Part shown: piece after piece, positions 34,011-46,000 of the stretch | Position numbering within the stretch: the stretch's first letter is position 1 | Layout: each line of letters opens with the position of its first letter | Assembly: GCA_034440615.1 (NCBI GenBank) | Contig: JAOTOM010004799.1 | Span: 282,001-346,000 of the forward strand | Direction of reading: 5' to 3' | DNA length: 64,000 bases | DNA from: Ashinkailepas kermadecensis | Taxonomy: Eukaryota; Arthropoda; Thecostraca; Neolepadidae | Position numbers and translations under genes: made by a program | Notes under the pieces: generated by a model | What the model was told of the DNA's origin: nothing | Databases searched by the model: none | The model's input: the letters and a program-made list of their open reading frames with translations, nothing else

Positions 34011-37000
34011 TGTTCGGATGAGCCAGTGTACAGGGATCTTCACGGACCCGGTGTGGTGCACTATGATTTGTACGGCGCCTGCGCGGCACACGGTAATCAC
34101 TACGGTCCAAACGATCGCATGCATGTTGAGATGTACGGTACGGGGGCGGGGTATCGAAACCAGGACGAACTGTCTGCCACTGGGCACGTATACATTCCGG
34201 GGCGGTACAAAGAGCAGTCCGATATCGGTGAACGTACCCATGATTCGCAGTATGACGCTGTGAATTTGACTGTAAATCAGAACAGCCGGCACGACGGCAT
34301 ACGTCAGGATTTTGGCAGCACCATGGAAGGCAAGCACAGTGGTCTGCGCGATGCAGCAGAAGACATTCCCTGTGCAGGCTACTACATGGACGGACCTGAC
34401 CGGACGCAGTACTACCCCGCACGTCCGGGGGACGCGCCAGAACAACAGGCCGGGCACAGCAGAGCGGAGCCTGTGCTGTGCGGAGTCGGCGGGGATGATC
34501 AGCAGCCCAGTATGACACGGCTCGGCGGCAGCTCAGAGCCGGCGGCAACAGTCAGCGCTTCTCTCTACGGCAACACTTGCGGCGGCCGGCCACCGTCTCC
34601 GCCCCAGCGACAGCCGCTGTACGTGAACTCGCCGCCCGCCCTGCCGCCGCGCACCCATCCTCTGCAGCAGGCTCGTCAGCAGCACCGCCAGCACGACGAG
34701 GTATTGTCGCGCCAGCTTCAGTCCGTCCTGTGGCGTCGCGTGGTGTCCGGTCGTCAGGAGGTCGCGTGCTTTGTTCCGGAGGTTCGGCGACTGTGCTGGG
34801 CAGTTGGCATGACCAGTGAGTTTGGCGAGGTGCGCTGGTCTGTGGCGTCCGTCCGTGCCGGTCGATGCGGCCCGACCGATGAGGTATGTGTGTCAGATGA
34901 GACGCGCCTGGTCCGTGCCAGCTTCTCTGACGACAGCGAGGTGTGTGTGGGAGGGGCCGCTGTGACTGGTTCGTGTGGTAAGTGCAGCTGCTGCTCTCGG
35001 CGGATTGGCGCCAGATAACCACTTGCAGTTCATGCGCCCTCAAAGCCAAACAATCGATCAGACCTGCTCTCCTCGGTCGAGAGGTGGTCCCGTTTGGAGG
35101 GATTTTTTCCAAGGTCTCCGACTTGGCTTCCGCACCAGTTTTGCACCGGATAGACTACGACGGGCCAACTTGTTCTTTGCATGGGCCCACAGGCAGCTTC
35201 GACAGAAGTAGAATCGTGCGCTGGACGTGCACTGCGCAGCACAGTCAGTAATTAGTGCTGATCTGTGCACAAGTTTGACGGTAAGCTTATCTGCATGGCT
35301 TTTTCTTGCAAGCTGTGTCATTTGCATGGGACAATAATTGTCGGTCGTCTTGAGCATGATCTTAACTTGAAGTTCGCTTTAGCGCGCTGTTCGGCTGTGT
35401 GGGTAACTACGCTTCCTATCTTTCAGACCATTTTCGGAGACTATCCCGTGCTAAGTGTTGTCTTAAGTTCGTCACCAATCTAAAGTGGAAATATTGAAGT
35501 CGACCAAGATCTAACCTACTTGACTCGTGCCCGGTATTACCTGTCACTAGGTATGAATGAAAGGTCTGAGCTCCCTGGCCTGATTCTGGCCTGTGACGAG
35601 GGACTGACATCCATGGCAAACTCTGACCTCAATGACAATCGCAAATCAGAGACTGCTATGATCTGCAACTGATCTTGGGTCTGATCTCCCTCACCTCAGA
35701 ATACCCTTCTCGGCCTTAGCATGATCTGTCCGGCCTGGGAATTACGTCCCCGACCTGGGACTGACCCTAGTGTGCTGTTTCTCCAGAAGCCGATCGGCGG
35801 TGTGGCGGTGCTGCCGCCGATGGACCTGTCGAGGGCGCACAAGGTGAGGCCGACGTCAGCTTCGTGCTCGTATTTGACGAGAATCGCATGCTGTCGACCG
35901 CAACACAGTTGTATATTAACAGCCCGCACGGTACCGGTCCCATCCTCCGAGGCGCTGGTTCCTCGGCTCTCTGTTGTTTGTGCTCGTCTGTCTCCCGTCC
36001 ATGCTATTTTGTTTTACCGGCTGTCATATGTCGCTTCTTTTGTGGGCATCTTGTTCACGCAGTAGGTTTTGGCCCGTGCTGTTAGCTGGATCAGCAAGTG
36101 GCTGCGAATGCCTGCTCGTAAATGTTATAGGTGTGCTTGATGCATCCGGTTTAATATTTACTTTTTAGTTTGTTTAATTTGTGTCTGCGTTTGAGTTGTG
36201 CTGCTACCTTGGCTATGTGTGCCTGGCTGTCTGTAACGAGCCGCCGCCCCGCTGTCCACCTCAGGGCGACCCCAGTGAACGGCTCCGCCTCCCAGCCGCA
36301 CCACCAGACGTCCGGCCCCACCGGCGACATGGGCGCCAACTATCGGCGCGAGCCGACCCGCCTCGCAGCCGGCGCGCGCACCTACGACCGCGAGCCAGGC
36401 CGCCTCGGCTCGCTGGAGAAGGAGCCGGTGCGGCTCGGTGGTGGCTCGACTGCCCCCGGAATGAGGCTCGGCTCCTACGACAAGGAGCCAGGCCGGCTGG
36501 GAGCCTCGCCGTCGCCGGCCGGCGGCTCCGCGGCGGGAGCCAAGCTCGGCTCCGCGGCGGGAGCCAGGCTCGGCTCCTACGACAAGGAGCCAGGCCGGCT
36601 GGGAGCCTCGTCGTCTCCAGCCGGCGGCTCCGCGGCCGGAGCCAGGCTCGGCTCGTACGACAAGGAGCCAAGCAAGCTGGGAGGCTCGCCGTCGCCGGCG
36701 GGTGGTTCCGCGGCGGGAGCCAGGCTGGGATCCTACGATAAGGAGCCAGGCCGGCTGGGCTCGTTCAATTCGGGCTCGAACGGCACCGGACCTCGGCTGG
36801 GCTCGTACGATAGGGAGCCGGGCCGCCTGGGTGGCAGCGGGTCGGCGGCGGCTGGCGGTGTCCGCCCCTCCTCTCACGACAAGGAGTCGGGTCGGCTCGG
36901 GGCCTCTGGCTCGCCGGCCGACGGCTCGCCGGCCGGCGCTCGGCTCGGTTCCTACGACAAGGAACCTACCCGGCTGGGCGGCAGCTCGACGGCAGACCCG

Positions 37001-40000
37001 TCGCAGGTGCGTCTCGGCTCCGCCGGCTCGGCGTTTGGTCGGTATGAACGCGAGCCGGGCCGATCGGACTCGGCCGGTGCCCGCTCCTCGTTCCTCGGGA
37101 CGGCCGACGGACAGTCGGGCGGCCACACGCGCGAGTACGAGTATCAGGACGACGCCAGTGGCGTGCGCAGGTCACTGCCCGCCTCCCAGCTGGGCTTCTC
37201 CTATGCCGGTAGTGCCTCGCCTGACGAGCCGCTCGCTCACGACACATCAATTTCGCCCACCACTAAGCGTGCCACGGCCTTCAACTACGCGCCGGTGGCA
37301 GCCACGACAGGGCCGGGCTCCGGCGCCGTGCTGGCGCCCACGCCTGTGCGGGCGGGCCAGCCGGGCGCCCTGGGAACGGCAGCTGGTGCTGGTGCCGGCT
37401 CTGGTGCTGGTGCTGGTTCCGGTGCCCATGCTGGTGTCGGTTCTGGTGCTGGTGCTGGTGCCAGTGCCGGTGCCCATGCTGGTGTCGGTTCTGGTAATGG
37501 CACAGGTGTGGGTGCAAGTGTTGGCGAGAACGATGACCGAACGATGGATAGTCTTGGTGCGGCCGACGGAAAATCCGCGTCCGCAGTCGGCACCGACAAG
37601 GCGCCGGCGAAATCGGCCAAGAAGCCCAAGTCGGGTGGCCTGTTTGCCAGATTCGGCAAAAAGAAAACTTCCGAGAGCGAGTCGAGCACGGCAGAGTCGT
37701 CGCCAGAGAAAGCCAAGGACGGAAAGAGTGGTAAGAAGGACAAGCCGAAGAAAGACAAGTCAACGAAGGATAAGGGCAGCGACAAGAAATCTGGTAAGGG
37801 TGAAAAGAAGGGCAGCAAGGATAAAAAGAACACGAAGGAGCAGTTGGCAGGTGTGCCAGACCTCAACAGCACGTTGGAGTCGGAAGAGGTGGCAGAACTG
37901 ACCGGTTCAGCCTCCGATACCAAGCCCAAGAAGAAGCATGACAAGAAGCAGAAGGGCAAGCTCGCGATCGGCAAGAACAAGTCCAAGAAAAAGAAGAAGC
38001 ACCTCTCGTCTTCGTCGTCGTCTTCTTCTTCGTCGTCGTCGTCCTCATCTGAGTCCGACTCGGACATGGACGGCTACGGCGAGGAGCTGCAACCGCACCC
38101 AGACGAGCTCATCGACAAGCTGCGCACCGGCCCCAAGCCGCCCAAGATCGTGCAGACAACCACCAAGAAGACTGTGGTGAAGGACCGGGAGGGCGTCACC
38201 GAGGACGTGCTGCACACCGTCAAGGACCTCACCTCGGGCGTGGTCACTGTGGAACAGTCGCGTAACAAGGTGAGCGGGCGGGCGCGACGCCGCCGTCCAT
38301 CCGGGGCCAGCGGCTCTCCGTCTGACACAGACGTCGGCCCGTGCTATGTGGACGGCAGACTCGGAGTATGCCATCCACACCGGGCCAGCGGCTCTCCGTC
38401 TGACACAGACGCAGGCCCGTGCTGTTGCGCAGATGGTATGCAACATGCCACAGTGCCACTGGCTCACGTTGACGCAGGCGTCTGTCCGTGCAACAGACCA
38501 CGAGCCACTGGCCACGGGGACCAGACTGTGGCATGTGGACGGCATACTGGGGTTAACAGTCCACGACGGGGCCAGCGGCTTCCGTTGACGCAGACGTCTG
38601 TCGTGGCTGTGGGTGTGGACTGCAGACTCCATGTGGCATGTGGACGGCATACTCGGAGTATACAGTCCACACGGGGCCAGCGGCTCTCCGTCTGACGCAG
38701 ACGTCTGTCCGTGGCATGTGGCATGTGGCCGGCAGACTCCGAGTCCGCTCGGTAGCGTTAGCCCAGCACTGACCGCAGCATGGCTGTGCCGGCAGTAGTG
38801 CCGCATCGTGTCGCAGTCAATGAGCATCGTGTCGCAGTCAGTGAGCATCGTGTTGTCACGTTAGCACTAGCAAGATGAACGCTTGTTGCACTGCTTCTTA
38901 ATGACCCCATTCGACCCTTGCAGCTGTGTGCACTGCAGTGCCAGTTGCAGGCGTCGTGATTCGGTACTGAGGTGCGTGTGCCCCTTTCCAATCACGTCAC
39001 TGCCTCTTGACATGGCTGGTCCGGACCAAGCACTGCGTTGCCCGCCAGCATCAGCGTCCCCATGCCGTCGCGGGCGGGTATGTTGCCGTCCGTAGCGAGC
39101 AGTTGGTGTGTTTTGGCCGGGCTTGGCACGTGCGGCCGCCTGTTGCAGCTGGACAGTGCTGACGAAGGCGCACCGCACGTGATGGCCACCACCGTCACCA
39201 CGCGCACGGCTGAGATGCACGAGGACAAGAACCAGCCAGACGTCAACTGGGGACAGGTAGGCGCTGGAGATGGGTGGGTGTATGGCACAGGACACCGCTG
39301 ACTGCAGAGGCCACCGGGTGGGGTGTGTGGCACAGGACACCGCTGACTGCAGAGGCCACCGGGTGGGGTGTGGTGGCCACCGGGTGGGGTGTATGGCACA
39401 GGGCACCGCTGACTGCAGAGGCCACCGGGTGGGGTGTATGGCACAGGACACCGCTGACTGCAGAGGCCACCGGGTGGGGTGTGTGGCACAGGACACCGCT
39501 GACTGCAGAGGCCACCGGGTGGGGTGTATGGCACAGGACACCGCTGACTGCAGAGGCCACCGGGTGGGGTGTATGGCACAGGACACCGCTGACTGCAGAG
39601 GCCACCGGGTGGGGTGTATGGCACAGGAACACCGCTGACTGCAGAGGCCACCGGGTGGGGTGGGGTGTATGGCACAGGAACACCGCTGACTGCAGAGGCC
39701 ACCGGGTGGGGTGTGTGGCACAGGACACCGCTGACTGCAGAGGCCACCGGGTGGGGTGTGTGGCACAGGACACCGCTGACTGCAGAGGCCACCGGGTGGG
39801 GTGTGTGGCACAGGACACCTGAGAGAGGCCGGGTGGGGTGTGTGGCACAGGACACCGCTGACTGCAGAGGCCACCGGGTGGGGTGTATGGCACAGGACAC
39901 CGCTGACTGCAGAGGCCACCTACCGGTATTGCATCAAGTGTAGCTATCTGAAACTGTCGGTCACGTGTCCTGAGCCGTCCGCACGGGGAAGCTTATGCAC

Positions 40001-43000
40001 TATACGCTGCAGTATTGCTGAGTTTGTAATCATTATGTGACGTCTGGTGCGGACATGGTGTGCATGCTAAGCACGAAATGCGGTGCGGGATATCATCCGG
40101 ACCGATTCTGCTCAGCATTGGACACCGTGCAGGTGGCGTGCTGCACCAGACGTGGTGTCGTCGTCTGCCATTGGGCACCGTGTCTGGTGTGTCTCGCTGC
40201 AATGGGACGATAGCTACAGCCTGGCCCAGGACGTTATCTGTTCAGGAGGCGGCAGGAACCTTCGCCTTCCGGGCGTGCTTAGCCAGCCTTCCGGCCCGAG
40301 GAGGGACAGTCACCACGTCATGTCAGTTCGCCCCTGAGTTGGACAGAGCCGCAGGACACAGACCCTGGCCAGCCGCAGGGCACGGACCATGGCCAGCCGC
40401 AGGGCACGGACCATGGCCAACTGCAACATACAGACCATGGCCAGCTGCAGGACATAGACCATGGCCAGCCGCAGGGCACGGACCATGGCCAACTGCAACA
40501 TACAGACCATGGCCAGCTGCAGGACACAGACCAGGGCCAGCCGCAGGGCACGGACCATGGCCAACTGCAACATACAGACCATGGCCAGCTGCAGGACACA
40601 GACCCTGGCCAGCCGCAGGGCACGGACCATGGCCAACTGCAACATACAGACCATGGCCAGCTGCAGGACACAGACCCTGGCCAGCCGCAGGACACAGACC
40701 ATGGCCAACTGCAACATACAGCCCATGGCCAGCTGCAGGACATAGACCAGGGCCAGCTGCAACACACAGACCATGGCCAGCTGCAGGACACAGACCAGGG
40801 CCAGCTGCAGGACACAGACCAGGGCCAGCTGCAGGACACAGACCAGGGCCAGCTGCAGGACATAGACCAGGGCCAGCTGCAGGACATAGACCATGGCCAG
40901 CTGCAGGACACAGACCATGGCCAGCTGCAGGACACAGACCAGGGCCAGCTGCAGGACACAGACCAGGGCCAGCTGCAGGACATAGACCAGGGCCAGCTGC
41001 AGGACATAGACCAGTGTCAGCCACAGGACACAGACTAGGGCCAGCCACAGAACATGGCCCAACGGTTTGCTCGTGGCGAGTCCAATAGTTCTGACCTTGT
41101 ACTTTCGATCGATTGGTGACAATCCAGAACAGGCCAAAGGTAAAACAGTTCGGAAACCTCCAATATCTGATATTTCGGTTCGGTTACCGAGTCTGTTTGC
41201 TACAGAGCCACGAACGAACGAGTGTAGCTTAAGTACGTAACACATTGTTGGCATCTCGTCTGACCTCGTGCATATAGTTTACGAGCCAGCTCATAGCAAG
41301 CCCTCACAGCTGACAAGAAGCGCGATATGCGTTGGCTTGCGAAATATTCCCACCTGACGTTGAGAAGGCTGCAATGCTGCCGTGTAGTTGGCCTGTATAA
41401 TTGTGGTGACCTCTGTGACTGTAGTGACCTGTGTGACTGGTGACCTGTGTGGCCGTAGTGACCTGTGTGGCTGTGGTGACCTGTGTGACTGTGGTGACCT
41501 GTGTGGCTGTGGTGACCTCTTTGACTGTGGTGACCTGTGTGGCTGTGGTGACCTGTGTGGCTGTGGTGACCTGTGTGACTGTGGTGACCTGTGTGGCCGT
41601 AGTGACCTGTGTGGCTGTGGTGACCTGTGTGGCTGTGGTGACCTGTGTGACTGTGGTGACCTCCGTGACTGTGGTGACCTGTGTGGCTGTGGTGACCTCT
41701 GTGACTGTGGTGACCTGTGTGATTGTGGTGACCTCTGTGACTGTGGTGACATTTGTGGCCGTAGTGACCTGTGTGACTGTGGTGACCTGTGTGGCTGTGG
41801 TGACCTGTGTGACTGTGGTGACCTCTGTGACTGTGGTGACCTCTGTGACTGTGGTGACTTCTGTGACTGGTGACCTGTGTGGCTGTTGCGCGAGTGATCC
41901 GTACTTGATGGGCAGCAGTGTGGTGGGGCCGGCGTTGACGTGTGCCGTGACGTGACGTGATGTATCCAGATGAAGGAGAAGACGTTCGCCGCCACCACCA
42001 CCACCAGCGCCACACACCAGGAGCAGACGGTGCTCACGCAGGAGGTGCAGAAGACGAGGAAGCTCATCGGCGGCGCCGACGGCGACAACACCGCTGCCGC
42101 CGCTGCCTCCCGACCTGCCCTGGTGAGTCTGGAGCGTTTTGGTCTGCCCTGGTGAGCCAGGGAACACCACGGTCTGCCCTGGTGAGTCAGGGAGCACCAC
42201 GGCCTGTCCTGGTTAGCCAGGGTACACCACGGCCTGCCCTGGTGAGCCGTCGTTCGCGCGGTGCCTTTGGCTTATCCTGTCGGCCGGTCAACTGGAGCGC
42301 CTTACACTGGAGAGATTGCCACGCCTACGTTACGTAATATGCACGTCAAGACGTCTAAAATGTACATATCGCTCCGCGGAACCTGGTGGGCTTGGCAGCG
42401 ACCTCTCCCCTCCGACTACCACCTCCCCAGCGTACAGACAGAAGACCCCCTCCCCTTCCGACCACCACCTTCCCCAGCCCTCAGACAGTGACCCCTCCCC
42501 TCCAACCACCACCTCCCCCAGCCTACAGATAGAAACAGATAGAAGATTCCCTCCCCTCCGATCACCACCTCCCCTAGCCCTCAGATAGAAGACCCCAGAT
42601 TTGATGGTAGCTGCTTATCTTTGAGATTCAAGAACCCTAACTCCAAATAACCAACCAAACTTCTCCGCCATCTGCAAACAAAATTAATCGTTGCCTGATG
42701 TTTGTTTTGCTATGCTAATTTCCACCGTACATCACGTGATTGCATCTCCGATTAAACATCACATCTTTCCTCAGCGTGTTCGATTTTTATCTAGGCGTAG
42801 CGGCTTTGTGCAAGTCTTGCACCCAACATGCTGTATCTGGAAGAGTGCACATAACTAGAAGACTTCGGATGCATCGCATAGCAATATTGATGCATGGTGA
42901 ACATGTCAGACATGCGGTATAAACATGTGAAAGCTTGCTTTAGAAGTTCTAGATGTCGACCATACCATACTGACGCTGCACGCGAGCGTACTCCGGCTGC

Positions 43001-46000
43001 CAGCTGGTGCGTGTCCTGCTCACCAACGTGTGCGACTCAGTCCCTGGGGCCGCGGCCGTACGGCGCGAGATATGGCGGCGGCGGCGGTCCGGCCACCTCC
43101 GGCTATACCGGCTACCGCGGCTACACCGGCACCGGCGGCCCGGCCAGCTCCGCCGCCGGCTACACCGGCTACAGTGACTACAGTAGCACGGCCGTGGGCG
43201 CTGGGTACAGGCGCGGCTACCTGCGGCCTACAGTCACGGCCGCCACTCCCAAGGCAAAGGTTAGCCGCGCCGGCCGGGTTGGTTGGCGGGCAGTCGTGTC
43301 ATCCGGACTGGGCTACACTCTTCGCTGTTGAGTCGTCAGCGCTGCACGTGGCCGCACTCTTGAGTGCGCTGGTGTGTCGGCACTCACATCACCGTGACCG
43401 CACGGGATCGCTTGTGGCGTCCTGAAGTCGTCCAGCTCGACACAATCACACCGGCTGTCCTGCACCCTGCACGGTCGGGATCAAGGCGCGCTCGGGGTTG
43501 CACGAGCCCGGGTGCGGTTCACTGGTTTGGAAGTAAGCACGCACGGCACTGTTCTCTAACCTTGTCGGTCGTCGGACAGACTGTCGTTCGTCCGATTACG
43601 ATGCCGCAATTGGAGGTCTCCGCTTTGTCTCGCCGGCGAGCTCAGTAGGAGCTATGCATCGGTCCCTGTCGCCTACTGCCTGGACCTCCAAGCTACGCCA
43701 CTGAGGACGACACGAGAAATGAACCCGCCATGGACGGAACTGCCATTTCTGGCGTGCCGTCGAGAACAGCTGCTGCGAAACTCACCTCTGATCTACATGG
43801 AGTGCAATTGACGATTCTGCTTCCTCATTTGGCGTGCGTGGGAACAGCGGTGCAACTAGGATAATGGAAAGGGGTGTTGTGATATGTTTTAAGGGCCCCA
43901 ACCTACAAAAAAAAAATCCCCGAGTTTCGACCATTATTATTTTTGCGTGGCCCTTCTCAAGTTGTAACAAACGAAAAATAATGGGAGCATTTTTATCTCC
44001 GGTTATCTGCCCGGATTCTAGGTTTCCATTGGCGGCTCCACCTGCTGATTCCTGTGGGAGACGAGAACATTGGTGTAGAAACCAAGAAATTATTAGTATG
44101 GAAGAAATGGCTGAATAGCTTGGCCATTTCTCCAGTGAATGCTCATTGATTAAATGTTTAAAGAGAAGATGATTGCTATTAATTATGTGGTATGTCAGCG
44201 ACGGTGCAAATAAGTGGAAGCCTATCCTATTGGTTCCCGCACTCGATGCATGCTCTCTCGATCTTTCTATGCATCGCCATGGTGTAATTTAAATTGCATT
44301 AGAAGTATGGGGTAAGGGTCTCCACGTCTCTGACGGCGGAAAAGCTTATGCAGGTTTCTACCACCAAGAACGCAACCGTATGTTCATGCAGAAGGGATCT
44401 AAATTTTGCTCACCGATACCAATCCCACCCCCCCCGCCAAAAAAAAAGTCAAAGCGCATTTACCATGAGCACAAAACGAAAGTTGGGCTGTGTCAGAGCG
44501 TAGTTTGATCGTGAACCACACGCACGACCTATGAAATCCCACGGACAAAGATCAAATATCTACCTCCTTAGCAGGCGCGGACCATGGAATTGAAATACGA
44601 AAGAGGGCGATCACAGTTAGTCACGTTTTATTACATATTCCCCACCGTTACCTGCCATGCATGTGTGTCACTTGTATGCTTCACTGCACGGGTATGCTTT
44701 TTGGATTCGCAGCAACAAGACTATGGCTACCGCGATAATTAATGGTAGTGGTTGTGAACACATACACGCCTCGTTCCAAATAAGGTATTGACTGCCATGT
44801 ACGGCAGCAGCAGCGACTTCTGTAGGCCCAGATATCGCATTAAAATGGTTCACTTATCGGCCATGGTAGCCAGTGATAGACAACAAATATGTTAATTTAG
44901 TGATGCCTAAACAAGTATCAAATGTCTTCAACTGTTGTATTCTAAAGGCGTTCTATATGGTTGCAGTGTATTATGCTGTTCTGTGGTTATCTTTCATGCC
45001 TCGAATAAGGCAAACTTCCTGAGTGTTGTACAGCTTAACACTCATTGACATTGGGGGCGGATATTCATCAAAAGGTGCTGATATGCAACCGGCACTCAGG
45101 TTTTCGAGAATAGCTTTTGAGAAAAACTAGTTTCGCCTGACGGCAGAGGGTTTGCGGGTAGCTCCTTTCCGCGCCTTTTGGCGATTTTTCTGAGGCTATG
45201 TCTTGTCACGGAGTCCTCACGCAACGAATGAAGTAACCTGCGACCACTTCTAGGCAAAACCTCTGCTTTTCACTGTTTCTGGCACTTTATAACTTTGAGG
45301 GAGCAATGTTTCATCTTTTGGTTCGCTTCGGGTTTATCCCAACACGATGACATTGACCCCTTTTCGTTGAACTTTCTGGGGTTATCAGAGGGCACCGGAG
45401 GGCAAGTAAAAACTAGAAACTGAGTAAGATGTCCAACATTTTGGAAATGTGGTTACGACTTTGACCTGGCCTGGTACCTTACTCGTGCGGCAAAGTGCCA
45501 CGCGAGCGATACGTCACTCCAGTGACCCAAATAAACACACTGGTTGGCAGTTGGTTAGAAACCCAATAGTAACTTGGGAAGCATTTGCGACATTATTGAC
45601 TTGCTCAAAAATATTTTTCATTTGACTTCACCCCAGCGGTCAACCAATGATCCCATGGGGTCAGATTTGGTATGAATCGTGACATCTCGTCACAAATTAC
45701 ACGCTGATTGGCGTTTCTCTAGCATACCCGGCTTGGAATCTACTGGGGATGGGTGTTGAGGGCTCCAATGCGAAATGTGTTACCCTCAAACCCCCGATGC
45801 CCGTAGAAGCTAGCAAAGTAACGAATGCTGTTCAGGGTGGGTCCCGACGAACCCGTCCTCTTGGGGATCTGTGTGCCTAAGGTTCTATCGCGATAGGGAC
45901 GCACCATTTTCAGTACCATTTCCTTAATCTTGTTTGTGCCTGGTGAAGCTTTCAACCTCAAGTCATGTAAGGTCATTGATCTATCTCAGTTGTATTTATT

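Noticed and set aside
34701..35018. Continuation of exon 7 to the end of its open frame
   Set aside because: Composition and motif character change at 34,700, and the alternative donor at 34,977 would break phase with exon 8.
36170..36295. Start of exon 9 at the first in-frame ATG-like codon
   Set aside because: Upstream sequence has intron-like composition (TTTTTAGTTTGTTTAATTTG); a splice acceptor is more likely than an internal start.
37285..38067. 260-codon minus-strand frame opposite exon 9
   Set aside because: Shadow of Lys- and Gly/Ala-rich codons; no independent support.
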